This document shows positions 26,097-37,699 of a stretch of 64,000 nucleotides of DNA, one piece after another (positions within the stretch are counted from its first letter, which is position 1; each line of letters starts with the position of its first letter). Source of the stretch: Pampus argenteus (lineage: Eukaryota; Chordata; Actinopteri; Scombriformes; Stromateidae). Made by a program: the position numbers and the translations under genes. Location of the stretch: NCBI GenBank assembly GCA_036937835.1, contig CM072874.1, forward strand, positions 14,584,001-14,648,000. The letters run 5' to 3'. The notes beneath the pieces were generated by a model. The model was not told the DNA's origin and made no database searches. It saw nothing but the letters and a program-made list of their open reading frames with translations.

Positions 26097-27117
26097 TCCT
26101 GGCACACTCCATTTTCCTGTTAAAAAAAGTTGATGGAAAAGTTTTTATTATTACAGAGTTACAGGAAGTTAACGTCTCGTTCATTTTTCCCATAGACATT
26201 GTCACATGACTTACAGTTGGAGCTCCTCTACGGCTTGGATTGGCATAAAACTCTCCATGTCAAATCATCAGTACAAAGATTAAGACTACATTAAAAATAA
26301 TAAAAAAAATTTTGGGGGCAAAGGGTAACTACAACTCTGACGACGACAGCCCTCAGCCGAGGGGCAGTGAAATGAGATTTAGCATGGACACTTTTTTTTC
26401 AGGGTCAAAGGCTGAAGAATTATTTACATTGACCTCTTTCTTTCTCGCTTTCTTTGTCTTTCTTTCTCTCTCTCACACACACAAACAAACACATAAATCA
26501 CCTGTCTTCCCTGGCTAAGCTCATATAACATCCTATTCAGCAGTGTTACGCCACAAGATATACTTTACAGTTCCCACTCCTGCGCTCCCCAGAGGCACAG
26601 GGCCTCAGAGCTGGCAGAGGGATGTGTGGGGTGTGTGTGTGTGTGAGGTTTTCATTGTTTTAAGTATCAGAGCCCCCAGTGTGTAGTTCTTCCTGATAAA
26701 TATTTCATGGGATGCACCATTAAGATCAAAGCAAACTTTGCTGTCGTATTGTTATGATTCCAAGGAGGAAACATCTAAATATTCTCCCTCCGCTGCTCTC
26801 ATCATTAGACTCCTCAAAAGTAAACAGAAGGGATTTCTAAGATTTCTTTATTATTTTTTTTTTAAAACATTATTTCCATATCTTAGTAATGGCTTTGGGA
26901 AGTTATAAAAAAAAGTTGATTGTTTGAAATCAAGGAACTTTGGTCCAGAATTTAGTCATTTTTAGAAATCTTTAATAAGATTGTGTCTGCGTTGGTGTGC
27001 GTCTAAGATAAAGTCTTTCTTGTTTACTCCCTTTTTTATGATATCTCTTCAGTCAATCCCTAACATGATGTCATAAATTTAATATATCTAAAACACATCT
27101 TGAACTTGAACACATCT

Positions 27118-27203
27118 TGGAAAACAGTGATTGACATTTTTCTCCTTTTTATAGACCAAACAACTAATCAACTGATCTAGTAAATAATCAGCTTATTGAT
27201 AAT
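27118..27203 (-). mobile_element. ACTAATCGATTA-family MITE fragment, minus orientation
   Basis: CAGTGATTGACATTTTTC, TTATAGACCAAACAACTAAT and AATAATCAGCTTATTGATAA match, in reverse, the TTTGGTCTATAAA segment of the same family as the 15.8 kb copy. Confidence 0.6.
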
Positions 27204-27476
27204 ACATGTGTGTTGTATGCAGTTTAAGACAGTAGATGCTACTTTTGGGGCTCTTCTAAACTTCTCATGATTGGTCTAAAACCCACAAAAAGACACAACA
27301 TCTATTTAGAGTTTTACAGAGAGCTGTAATTGTCTTCAGTATTGATAGATGACTCTGCACTTTATCTCTGCTTTTGTTGCCATGATAAAGCCTGGACAAA
27401 CAGGAGACCTATCGTAATGTTTACCTTCATTATGTAAGATATGTGTGTGTGTGTGTGTGCGTGTGCATGTGTGAGC

Positions 27477-27482
<6 letters not shown>

Positions 27483-27513
<31 letters not shown>
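27483..27513 (+). repeat. (AT)n microsatellite
   Basis: About 15 alternating TA units, next to a TG run at 27440-27472. Confidence 0.95.
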
Positions 27514-27516
<3 letters not shown>

Positions 27517-29034
27517 TCAGTATTGGAAAAACACATACTCTGACCTCATATTCACTCACTTTCATGTTTGTTCTCCTTCACTACTGACATCCAAACCAGC
27601 TCACCTTGAATGTCACCACACTGGTGATAGAGAGACAATGCCTAGAAATCCGACAGACAGGGTAGAAAGATGCACTAAATTACATAACATGGTCTCACTT
27701 CTTTTTAAAACTCTTTGAAAGGTTGTTCCAGAAACAGACTCATGTTGCAGCTGGATGACTTCAAACATGATATTAACTTAGAAACATTTTTTCTCTATAT
27801 GTACACAGGCTTTCAGTTTTGTTACAGGTATCATCTACCATCTGCCTGGTGATATCTATATTTTTTCTTATTGTTGACAAATCCCATGAAAAAGACCCAA
27901 ACCAACAATGAATTGATCCATCAAGTATTACGTGTAGTACCAGTTTTGCTTTTGTATAGGGTCCCAACGATGGTCCCAACGATAAGTCGATTGACACTGA
28001 ATTAATCGGCAGCTACTTTTGATAACATCTTATCTTGTATCTTGAGTGTTGGTGACTAAACAAGCACATTGGGAAGATTAGGAAGGCCGTAGGAAGCTTT
28101 TTTTTTATCAATGTTTTTCACCATTGTGTGACAATTTATAGATGACACATCATATTGAGTATAGTATAAGACAAAGGATTTGTTGACAATAACAAAAACT
28201 ATAGAATATCACCCACCTTATCCTTATCCTATAATAACGCACACTAATGTAATAAGACACTGAAGCTGCTTTTAACGTTACATAACTGAAACAACTGACC
28301 CAGTGTCTCCAGTATGAAAACCTATTCTCCTCCCTCCCTGTCTGTGTGTGTGTGTGTCTTGTGTGTCTTTGTCTCTCTCTTTTTTCTTTTTGCTCCCTTC
28401 TCTGCCAGTTCACGGGCCAGACCTGTTTGTCCAGTATCAGATATCAGATACCTGATCCTCGGCCAAAACAGGGTTCAGTTTTCTGCCTTTTTGTATCCTT
28501 GCAGAAAGATAGATGTTTGAATTTATTGATGATTACACATTTGCCTCAATGGATCCTGAGCTGTTGGTCTGAAACAGCCATTCTCAGACATAAATTGAAC
28601 AGATATGTGCTGTATCAGTGGTTAAAATGTTTGAAGTGAGTGGGGATATGAATAGTGGATGAACAGAAAGGAGCAAAGACGTAAAAGAAATTAGGGATGA
28701 AATGAGACAAGAAGGACAAGAAGAGGATGTGGAAGTGAGGACTGAACTTTAGCACCAGTATTAACTCTGAGTTTATATTCTACTTGTCTCCTTGTTTCAC
28801 TCTATGAATAACTATATATATGAAAATTATGTATTCGATTGTTTTTATTATTTTCACTTCACACTGTTACTGTGCTGGCAACACACATGAAATTCTAGTG
28901 AAGCTCGCTGAATTAAGTGGCAGCTGTTGTGAGGATGACGGCAGTAGTGGTGATGATAATGGGGAAGACGATGATGATAATGAAAATGATGATGATCACA
29001 GTGCTGCTTGATGTGCGGGCGACGGCAGTGACGG

Positions 29035-29037
<3 letters not shown>

Positions 29038-29075
<38 letters not shown>
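29038..29075 (+). repeat. (ATG)n trinucleotide repeat
   Basis: About 12 ATG units, preceded by a GATGAT-rich imperfect stretch from about 28930. Confidence 0.95.
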
Positions 29076-29299
29076 AACTGGGAGGTTTGATAATGAGCCG
29101 CTGAACACGGTGTCCAAACTGAAAATGAAAAGGTTGTTTTGTTTCGTTGTTGTGATCACTGATGCACTTCACCTTTTCACACAAAGGTCACGACTTCAGA
29201 GTGTGAACATGTGGATAATAAGGGTGGGTGTGTGTACGTGTGTGTGGGTTACCAGGCAAACAGAGCTGTTTTGGAGAAATGGTTTGTCTCCCTATCTGA

Positions 29300-29301
<2 letters not shown>

Positions 29302-29353
<52 letters not shown>
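29302..29353 (+). repeat. (GT)n microsatellite
   Basis: About 26 GT units. A second, shorter TG run follows at 29430-29454. Confidence 0.95.
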
Positions 29354-29356
<3 letters not shown>

Positions 29357-30269
29357 CCTTATTTATTTATTATTGGTATATATGTGTCTATTAGCTTGAG
29401 CAGTATCCAGACGTTTTTTTCGAGCTTGTATGTGTGTGTGTGTGTGTGTGTGTGAGTGTGTTTGAGTCTTTATTGGTTCCCAGTGGGTTGAGGACAGTTC
29501 CTGACCCCATTTCCTGCTGTTGTTGACAGAGAGACATTCAGCCCCGAGGCTCCGGAGACCAGACACTGCCTGGAGGAGCTTCCTGTCATTGCTGCCTACA
29601 ACCATTCGATTTGTCATTTTTTCAATAGCTTTTTTTTTTTTTTTGCATGTTTTTTTGGCATCCATCAAAGTCTGATTCAGTCTTTCTGGAGCATGAGGTC
29701 AGGACCTGATTGTAAGACATGAAAAGCAGCTCCCATTAATTCCTGTTGTCATGAGCGGTGCAGGATTTTGCCGTCTGTCACAGAGCATTTAAAGCTTTTG
29801 AAAAATTACCACAGAATAGTGCACGCACACAAAATTATTTTTCATTATAAATTAACCTGCCATTTGTTTTCTCAATTTTGTTTTTCTTGATTAGTCGATG
29901 GAATGGAAAAAAAACAGTGACACAATTTCTCAGAGGTTAAGTAGTAATAGTCAAGCTATTGATGCTCTGTAATATACTAGAAGAAACATGAGCGCAACAT
30001 ACTTGAGGTATGCTTTATTGGCAGATGCATGACCACAGGTGCCATTAACCGCAGCACTGTGTCAATCAAGTACCGGAATTAATGCCCACAGGTTCAACAA
30101 TTAGTCGTATTCAACTTCTGTTGTCAGTCATCATGTAAGACCAGCAGCTGAGGCTTTTTGGAACGAAACATGGAGCAAAAATTTTTTTTAGGATGTAAAC
30201 ACAAGTTCTGTTGTCGCATTTCCAGATTGCATATTAACCTGCCTGTACACCTCTTTGCGTTTGTTCCAG

Positions 30270-30424
30270 GTTACTGCCGGAGTCAACAGGTGGTCCATCC
30301 CACCCCGGGCAGGAGAGCGAGGGCGACACCCAGCCTCCTCCCACACAGCACTACAGCTGCTATGACCTGGACGACCTGGATGTTGCCTGGCTGGAGCTGG
30401 TCAACCACGAGTTCAGACAGATGG
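30270..30424 (+). CDS. jade2: jade2 internal coding exon (linker before PHD1)
   Basis: After completing the Arg codon split with the previous exon, this exon reads LLPESTGGPSHPGQESEG and then YDLDDLDVAWLELVNHEF. The second part matches the JADE motif YDLD-D-D-WLEL-N-E. The first half is a Pro/Gly/Ser/Glu-rich linker, as expected for the fast-evolving part of JADE2. The acceptor is tttgttccag|G at 30269/30270 and the donor is atgg|gtgagt at 30424/30425. Length is 155 nt: one base to finish Arg, 51 codons, and one G left over, which fits the two-base start of the next exon. A 102-codon open frame runs through here in another frame (MERNMEQKFF...) and is a shadow. A 29.5 kb intron precedes it. 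Confidence 0.92.
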
Positions 30425-31715
30425 GTGAGTGCAAAGAGACTTTCTGCGCAATGAGATGATAATACCCAGTAAACATTTTGAACAGTTTTTCAGATTTTTT
30501 CTGAACTAATTAATCCCATAGTTTCCAAGACGTCTTGGCTTGATACAATGATTCGAATCAGAGGGTGGTTTTCAGCCAAACCAGACTGTGTATTCTATTA
30601 TAAAATGTTACCTAAGGACACTTTTCTTTTAGCTTCACGTCTGTTTTTTTTTTTTTACCTTTTCCACTTCTTGGTGCTTTAATAGATATGTCCCATCAAA
30701 AAAAAAGAAAACATTTCCAGCTGTTTCTCTCAATTTTTAAATTGAAAACTCACCTCCAGGTCTTAAAATGTGGTTTCTGACTCTTTTTTTCCCTCCCTCC
30801 TCTCATCCTTTGTCATCATCTACTTCTTCTGTCCTCTCTGTTTTGTTTTCTTATGCAGTTTTCTATCACTTTCCCCTCCCCTGCTTTGCTGCATCTTCCA
30901 TTTTGCCATGGTGACAACAGCTGACCCCGAGCATCTCTCCCATCTCCACCATTTTATTCGATATCTGATTGGCTCCTTTCAGATAAAGCGTGGTAATTGT
31001 GTTTATAAATCCCCGCTGGGGTTTCAGGCCTTATTTCTGGGATTCATTCTCCCTAAATCACGCACGCATGCACATGCACGCTCTTCCTGGAGCTGAGGCG
31101 GTTTGTTTCTCATAACCTTCAATGCTAGACCAAACAAACAGACGGTTGATTGGTTCTGCTGGGCGAGGCTGTGTGTCTGTGGAGTCACGATGGGATGATT
31201 CAGCACTTTCTGTCTCAATCCCCCACATATTGTATACTGTAAATGTATATGTGTTTATTGTGTTCATTCAGGGAATAGATTTGGAGTGTTGATACTAGAC
31301 GTGCTGTGATTTTGATTGTTTTTAACATTTTTAGTTGGGTTTAGAGATTTTCGGATAATTCAATTTAAAGGAAACTTGATCTCTTGCAAAAAGCTAAACA
31401 AGAAATTATTCTTATTCCCATGTCGTCACTGTCTTAAATTCACAGTCATTTTGTTTATTACACCAAATTATTTGCATTCACGTGTAGAGTTGCACGATAC
31501 CCACGGTATACCCGGTACCCCGCGGTGCCAAATCATAACCGTCGCTACTATACTAGAAATTTTACACGACGGTATTACCGTGGATTACGATACTACCGGT
31601 GCCAGTCTCCGCTACATAGCGGCCGCCTCTGCTCTCCTCCCGGCTTCTCACTGCATGCTACTGCTTTGTAAACAAACCAACATGGAACTGCAACCGAACT
31701 ACACAGCTGCTGAAT

Positions 31716-31807
31716 GATTGGCTGTTTGCCTGTTACTGGTGACGTCCGGGGATATGATAGGCTGTTTCCGCACGCTGGGTCCGCCCGTCTGTTAGCTGAT
31801 TGGCTGT
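31716..31807 (+). promoter_or_regulatory. three spaced GATTGGCTGT-type boxes (inverted CCAAT) in the hAT element
   Basis: GATTGGCTGT occurs at 31716-31725 and 31798-31807, and GATAGGCTGT at 31756-31765. ATTGG is the reverse of a CCAAT box. The boxes lie just 5' of the BED coding remnant in the CpG-richer part of the element. This is a plausible transposase promoter, but no transcription evidence is available. Confidence 0.45.
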
Positions 31808-32160
31808 CTCGCCCAGACGCGCTCACGGTCACAAACACGAAACGCGAAAAGCACCGGGCCCGAGCGGCGAGTCTGCCGAAGCACAACAAATTTTTCTCAA
31901 GAAACCAAACTCCAAAAGTCACATTTGGAACTATTTTGGTCTTAAGCAAGGCACAGACGGGAAAGCAATAGACAATGGCCGTCCACTGTGCAGGCGCTGC
32001 CACCAAGCTATAGGAGCCAAAGCAGGGAACACATAACCTCATAAAACACCTGCAGTGTCGTCACCCAGATTTATATGTCGAATACCAGATTAGTATGCCC
32101 TGTTTATTTTCTCACTGGCTAATATTAGGCTATATGCTCCGTGTACAGGCTGAGGAATGA
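31800..32160 (+). pseudogene. frameshifted BED zinc finger of a hAT transposase
   Basis: From about 31890 the frame reads KSHIWNYFGLKQGTDGKAI and then RPLCRRCHQAIGAKAGNT, and hits a stop at 32034-32036. Shifting frame at 32035 restores NLIKHLQCRHPDLYVEYQ. Together these show the BED layout: aromatic W-YFG, a C-x2-C pair, then H-x4-H. The break is therefore a small indel (net +1 or -2) inside the finger. After 32160 there is no more transposase-like coding sequence. The upstream ATG at 31800 may not be the true start. By family knowledge BED fingers bind the transposon ends, but this copy cannot encode a working protein. Confidence 0.85.
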
Positions 32161-32687
32161 AGAGTTAAAGAATGTCAAAGTATAAAGCACCTAGAAAATG
32201 CAAAAAAATATAGATTTCACAGGGAATCAGTTCCTGTTAATTGTACTAAATTGATTATTTATATTAGTACAACACAAATTAATGTGCAAAGGAAACTTGT
32301 TTTTTATTAGATTAGACATGCTTGTTTTCATTTCCAGAAATCTGTGTGAAATTAAGAAGAGATCACAGCAGTAATGTAGACTCTGTCTATATTGTATTCT
32401 ACATATTGTTCAGTATTTTGTTAAGTTATTATTTATAGAATTGAGCTACAGTTCAATGAAGTAGCCTTTGATATGTCTTTGCATAAGTTCTGTCCTTTAA
32501 GTTAAATACCTCAAAGTTTGACTAGACACACAAACACGCAGAGCAAAGGCCAGTGGATCTGTTTGTTGTTGTTTTTCTTTCAATTTTAACTTTTTAATAA
32601 ATGTTATTCATAAAAATACTTCTTTCAGTCTAATTCTTCACCAGTATTATGTTTATGATGCACCAAACAACATTATAAGTAATTAAT

Positions 32688-32721
32688 AAGTACTTATAAC
32701 TTGTACAAGTTATAAGTACTT
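32688..32721. repeat. 34-bp perfect palindrome inside the hAT element
   Basis: AAGTACTTATAACTTGT is followed directly by its exact reverse complement, with no spacer, 104 bp from the right end of the hAT element. Confidence 0.95.
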
Positions 32722-34627
32722 GTGATAATAATAAAAAGGCAGCAGTATCGCGATATTACCCGGAACCGTGATACTTTGTCTGGTATAGTATCGTGGTTAC
32801 TCATTTTGGTATCGTGACAACTCTATTCACGTGTACTAATTATATCTCGTCTATATTCTGTTTCATATATAATATTGTTCTCTCATATAAAGTCTATGTG
32901 AAAGGTGTGTGTGTGTGTGCGCCATGATATCACCCGTACACACATGACATTAAATTTGTATCTGCACGTGCACACATCCGTCACATGTGCAAACACGGAA
33001 ACGTACAGAAGATAAATGACACACTGATGCACACACAGGCACATACTGTACGCGCACCTCTCAAACATATGAGAGTGATGGTGCTGCTTCCCTCCCTCAC
33101 TTGTGTTTAGTTCACAATGTAAACGTCACAGCGGGTTAATATCTAACTTATGTCTCAGACAGAAGCAGCTGCTGAATCACAACATCGCATTGTTTACCGT
33201 TAATTCTTTATTGAGGCCACAGTTTGTGAGCGTATGAACATATCCAAGGTTAATGTGTGATTGATTTTCATACTAATGGTTAAAAATCCAAAATAATGTT
33301 CAAGTTTAAAGGTGTTTTGGTTGGATTTGTGCAAGTCGGGTCTCTACTTCTTTATGTGAAACTGTTGGTAAGGACAGCTCAAGAATCTGTAAATAAGTTT
33401 TGGGTGGGGTTTAGATTGAGTGACATAAATAACAGACAGTGAAACAGGATGCTCATCTCCTCTTAAAGAACAAGTCCCAACTGAGTGTGGAACCCTTCAA
33501 ATAAATCAATAAATAATCCTCAGCTACTGAACCGAGGACAGCAAGAGTGTCTTTATTGCTGCATGGAGTCGGGCCACGCTGTTTGTTTTGTGTTTTTTTT
33601 TTTTTTTTTTTTTTTACATGAACAGTAATTTGACAGAAAGCTATCCAAATAATCATTATTCATTTCAGGAAAACACTCTCTTCACTCTAAACGTAATGCC
33701 TTGCTATTAACCATTTTGTATAATCATTGTAATCATAAAATGAGATAAAAAAGAAATATTCCACATCTGTTTGCCACCGTCCTGCCAACCAGACTGTTTA
33801 CTTTTCTTGCTGCTTGATGTCTTGTATTTTTTATGGGAACAAAAGCTTGCATTTGCCAGTTAAATCAGTTTCCATCAACTATTAAGCAGCCTTAGAGCAA
33901 GGCATTACTTTGAGATGCAAATGGAGCAGGAATACTAATGCTGACATGTGTTGGCACGGTGAACTGCGCTGTTGGCAAGTAGGACAGTAAATGTCGTTGT
34001 CTTTCTTGGCTTCGATTGCAGTGATAGCATTTCTCTGCTTTTCTCCGGTTAGCAAAGTGTCATATACGACTCCGCTCGCTCCTCTATCCTGCAGCTAATT
34101 TTTTAGTACATTTTCATCCTAAACTGGCCCAAAGAAAACAGAAAGTGACCTTGTGAAGAGTACAAGCAAAGGATTGATGTGTGCATTTCCAATTTAAAGT
34201 GTGAGACAAAGTGCTTTTGGCCAAAAATAAGTTGAATTTGTTAAATTGGCTCGTCCTAAATTTGAGTTTCCTTTGAGCAGCTTCGTATTGCTGTTTTTCT
34301 TGTCGATACTTGAAAGAGTATTGACCCCGTTACTGCACTTCCATTTTTAATTGCTGTGTAAAGGCTTCATATTTTCTCAAATATTCATCCTTCCTCCTAC
34401 ATGTCAATTAAAGTTTTACATTTTTTGAACAGCGAGAGGAGATGTGCATTAGGGCACTTCTTACTTCTCTCTTTAAGAAAAATAAAATGTGATGGTGAAA
34501 GACGAGGAAAAAAAACTTCACACCCACAAAAATATACTCTTCAATGATTGTTTTTGGCCTTCTGTTGGAGCCCAAGAGGACAAACAAAAACTAATCACGT
34601 TTTACTTCCTGTCTTCTCGTCCTCCAG

Positions 34628-34839
34628 CCTTACCAGAGCTGGATGAGCTGACGATGGAGTGTGTTCTGGTGGAGCTGGAGAGTGTCTGTGAGGAGAAGAT
34701 GCGGCAGGCCATCGAGACAGAGGAAGGCCTGGGCATCGAGTACGACGAGGACGTTGTGTGTGACGTCTGCCGCTCCCCGGAGGGAGAAGACGGGAACGAG
34801 ATGGTCTTCTGCGACAAGTGCAACGTCTGCGTTCATCAG
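34628..34839 (+). CDS. jade2: jade2 internal coding exon (acidic helix region and first half of PHD1)
   Basis: The two opening bases complete an Ala codon with the previous exon. The reading is then LPELDELTMECVLVELES, EEGLGIEYDEDVVCDVC, EGEDGNEMVFCDKCNVCVHQ. GIEYDEDVVCDVCRSP and FCDKCNVCVHQ are the start of the JADE PHD1, with zinc ligands at CDVC, CDKC and the VH histidine. PHD1 begins near residue 149 of the 488 codons visible here. In this family PHD1 is the first part of the PHD-knuckle-PHD (PZP) module that reads histone H3. The acceptor is cgtcctccag|CC and the donor is cag|gtcagg. Length is 212 nt, ending in phase 0 exactly at HQ|ACYG. The frame stays open upstream to 34489, but the phase and acceptor place the exon start at 34628. 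Confidence 0.96.
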
Positions 34840-35215
34840 GTCAGGAAGGATTCAATGGTTTATCTCTCTCTCTCTCTATCTGGGGAAGTTAAAACTCAGT
34901 GTTGTTAAAAGATGAGGTTTTGCTGTTTTCTTCAGAGGTGCCTCACATATAATGCTCATATTTTTCCTCCCCCGACCTCATTAAACAACAACATGAAAGA
35001 ACACGTACAATAGCAATTTCACAAATGGTGCCTGTGACAACCTGAGGCTTGAGGGACTCTTCTTGTGTTTGTTACACAGTGACATAGTGTTAATTATTCC
35101 GTTGGCCCTGTTGGCACTAACACACCTTCAGTGTCATTTTAGCGCCTCTGGAAATAGTTTCCTCCGCCTGCAGACCAAATCTCATGTTGGTTTGTCAACT
35201 AAAATTTCGCTCACA

Positions 35216-35248
<33 letters not shown>

Positions 35249-35423
35249 AAACCTGCTCATTGCTTGTGACACCTGGCACCAAAAGTGTTTATTGGATTCA
35301 GGAGTTGTTTGTTTGATTTGTCTTCATTCCTTCTATATATGAAATCAAAGTGAAATTATTTTAGGGAGATGCGTAGCTCTTTAGTCTGTCAATGACTGAC
35401 TTTATAAAGCAAAAAAAAAAAAT

Positions 35424-35556
35424 CCTGCAACTAATTATCGATTGTCAATAAAATTAGCTGGAGGTGATGTTATTCAAATGTCTTGTTTTGTTCCAAACAA
35501 CCCGAAAATCTTTAGTTTGCTAAACCAGAAGATATTCACAGTCCAGAATCGATTCG
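35424..35556 (+). mobile_element. ACTAATCGATTA-family MITE copy, plus orientation
   Basis: CTGCAACTAATTATCGATTG is followed by ATTCAAATGTCTTGTTTTGT and AACCAGAAGATATTCACAGT. This order is that of the family, with an internal deletion after the first 30 bp. Confidence 0.65.
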
Positions 35557-36536
35557 TTACTGTTCAGACTGCGCACTTTCATTGACAAGTTTCTAACCAA
35601 AGCATATTGTTTATATTCTTGGGGTCTACAAACATGGATTTGCTGAAGCGTTTCCATTTATTTAAACCTTTGCTGCTTCTGGTGTTTGTATACGTCTGTC
35701 TTCTGTTCGCTCAGTGTTTTCCCAGTTTTTTTTTCAGTAGGACATGAAGGTGTTATGGAAACAAGACATAGCAGGCAGTGAAACACACTGCTGCTTCTGG
35801 GAAGTATTAAACAATATTAATGCTTTTGGAGAATAAACACCCAACACTGTCTGTTGCTTCTGTAATGAGGCGGTCTCCCTAACCTTCAGCAAGTGAAAAA
35901 AACAGGCCCAGCTTACCGTAACGTCCCGTTTGATCAATAAAATCCTTTGATCAATACAGTGATTTAATTGCTTTTAATGAAGACAGATTCTCTGATGTGT
36001 CGTTTTGTTTCCTCGGTGCTCCTGTCACTCTGACACCATCCTGTTACTATGAAGTTTGTTTTTATCTACTTATACTGTCAGTATTCATGATGATTGTATA
36101 TTAAGGTTTTGAAAGTAGCAGCAGTGGTTCCTGAAGTTATGGTGAGGAAATCTGGGGATTTTGGTGAGGCATCTCTGTGTCTTAGCAGAAAGGGGAAACG
36201 GGTGGGGTGCAGATGATCCAATAACCTGCTGTGTTTTTAACATAACAACACATAGCATTTAGATTCTTGTCTTGCTTCCAGGGGGATTGTTTATGGGTAT
36301 TTCTGTGTGTAATTTGTTTGTGTCATTGAAGCATAACCTTTAAAGAGTCGTGAGATGAGGCAAAGGAAGAAATGTTAAATATTTTCCCGAGGGTCACTTT
36401 GAAAATGAATTTTGTGAATTTTCCAATTTTATCTGACAGGAGAAATAAGCAACAGATTTTAATGACTTTTTTTCAGTTTTATAATGTTTCCAAAAAATCC
36501 CCCCAACAAAACGTAATGGGACTGACATGAAAACAA

Positions 36537-36620
36537 GAGGACTGGGTGGCGTTGTGGCACAGCTGATTAAAATCACATCTGGGTTCAAATCCAGTCTTTC
36601 TCTCCTCCAGTCTGCTCTCT
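36537..36620 (+). mobile_element. tRNA-like SINE remnant
   Basis: The plus strand has GTGGCGTTGTGGCACAGC (A-box-like), then GGGTTCAAATCCAG (B box), then a CT-rich tail. The spacing fits a tRNA-derived SINE head. It lies 90 bp upstream of the exon at 36711. Confidence 0.55.
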
Positions 36621-36710
36621 CTATCGAATAACACAAAGTGATAAATGTATCACAAAATCGTGAATAAATTGAAAATCTCTCTCTCTCTCATGTGTCTCTT
36701 TCTGTCACAG

Positions 36711-36878
36711 GCATGTTATGGCATCTTGAAGGTACCACAGGGGAACTGGCTGTGTCGGACCTGCGCTCTGGGCGTTCAGCCCAAGTGTCTGCTTTGCCCC
36801 AAGAGAGGTGGAGCCCTCAAACCCACCCGCAGTGGAACCAAGTGGGTCCACGTCAGCTGTGCCTTATGGATCCCTGAG
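36711..36878 (+). CDS. jade2: jade2 internal coding exon (second half of PHD1 and zinc knuckle)
   Basis: The 56 codons read ACYGILKVPQGNWLCRTCAL, then GVQPKCLLCPKRGGALKPTR, then SGTKWVHVSCALWIPE. WLCRTC supplies the last cysteine pair of PHD1. CLLC and the WVHVSC His/Cys form the zinc knuckle between the two PHD fingers. Near-complete identity to the JADE signature makes this the most secure exon. The acceptor is a CT-rich tract ending tctgtcacag and the donor is gag|gtgaga. Both ends are phase 0. The exon follows the 34628-34839 exon after a 1.9 kb intron. Confidence 0.97.
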
Positions 36879-37677
36879 GTGAGAGTCGTGAAAGGATGTT
36901 ATTTTTATTTATTTATTTATTTTTTGGAATTCTGAAACAGCAGTAAGTAAGATAATCATTGATTTGTGATACATCATTCATGCACAATCAGACTCTTTCA
37001 CCTGTGAGTGATGAATATTGGTGCAAAGTGGTTCTAGAAAGCGAGTGGTTGCGTGAATGCATATAGCTGTTGTCAAAATTAGTCCAAAAAATTAATCTAT
37101 CCTGCGCTAGTTTAGTGGTCAATAAAATCAGCGACTACACAAAGAAGCAAAAAAAAAAACTTGGGTCCAATATGGTGAATGTTTGTAAAAACACGAATGG
37201 AGTGGAAAAGTTGTTTTGACTGAACTTTTTTTCTCCCCTCCACATACGAGACTGCATCCATCTCAGGAAACACTTCTTCACACAAACACTGAGCACTCTG
37301 TCAAGGACAAGGTGATTTTCTTTTTATGCCGTTTTAAAACGACTGAAAGTGTAACCCACTACTCGTGTTTCTCAGAAGGCTGCTCACACTTAAATCAAGA
37401 CAAAAAAAAAGAAATCGAGTAATAGCACAACTCACTGTAATGAAAGATTTGTCAATGAGAGCAGTTTAATTAGACACGCATTCTGAATGCAAACATACAC
37501 ACAAACTAAATTGTGATATCTGAGTGCACAATGGTTTCAATGAGAAACAATTGTAATGTTGAAGAGTTTATCTTCATGCAACACCCACTTGCTGCTTTGT
37601 GTATTGAAAGAGTAATGTGTTGCCGTATTCATCAGGACTACCTCCACAGCCCTCGTTCTGTGAAGAAATGCAAAGTA

Positions 37678-37699
37678 TTATTATTATTATTATTATTAT
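37678..37699 (+). repeat. (TAT)n repeat
   Basis: About seven TTA units. Confidence 0.93.

Larger units (their letters stand above)
31485..32825 (+). mobile_element. hAT DNA transposon, internally deleted, with BED zinc-finger remnant
   Basis: The element is 1,341 bp and is flanked by a perfect 8-bp direct repeat, TTCACGTG, at 31477-31484 and 32826-32833. An 8-bp target duplication is the hallmark of hAT transposition. The ends form an imperfect terminal inverted repeat: TAGAGTTGCACGATACC on the left and, reverse-complemented, TAGAGTTGTCACGATACC on the right. Both ends go on into GGTA/CGGTA-rich subterminal repeats. The interior carries a CpG-richer 5' part with three GATTGGCTGT-type boxes and a coding remnant of the BED zinc finger found at the N-terminus of hAT transposases. 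No DDE catalytic or dimerisation domain was seen, so this copy is non-autonomous. Confidence 0.93.
30425..34627 (+). other. jade2: jade2 intron, 4.2 kb, with a complete hAT insertion
   Basis: Intron between the linker exon and the first PHD1 exon. A hAT element occupies 31485-32825. The rest is non-coding, with a 22-base T run at about 33593-33615 and a non-repetitive AT-rich segment at 33700-33990. The acceptor tract precedes 34628. Confidence 0.88.
34840..36710 (+). other. jade2: jade2 intron, 1.9 kb
   Basis: Intron splitting PHD1. It holds a TG run (35216-35246), a MITE copy (35424-35556) and a tRNA-like SINE remnant (about 36537-36620). Nothing else was recognised. Confidence 0.88.

Noticed and set aside
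34489..34627. Upstream extension of the PHD1 exon reading frame
   Set aside because: The frame is open but the residues do not match JADE, and a good acceptor (CTCCAG) with the correct phase lies at 34627.
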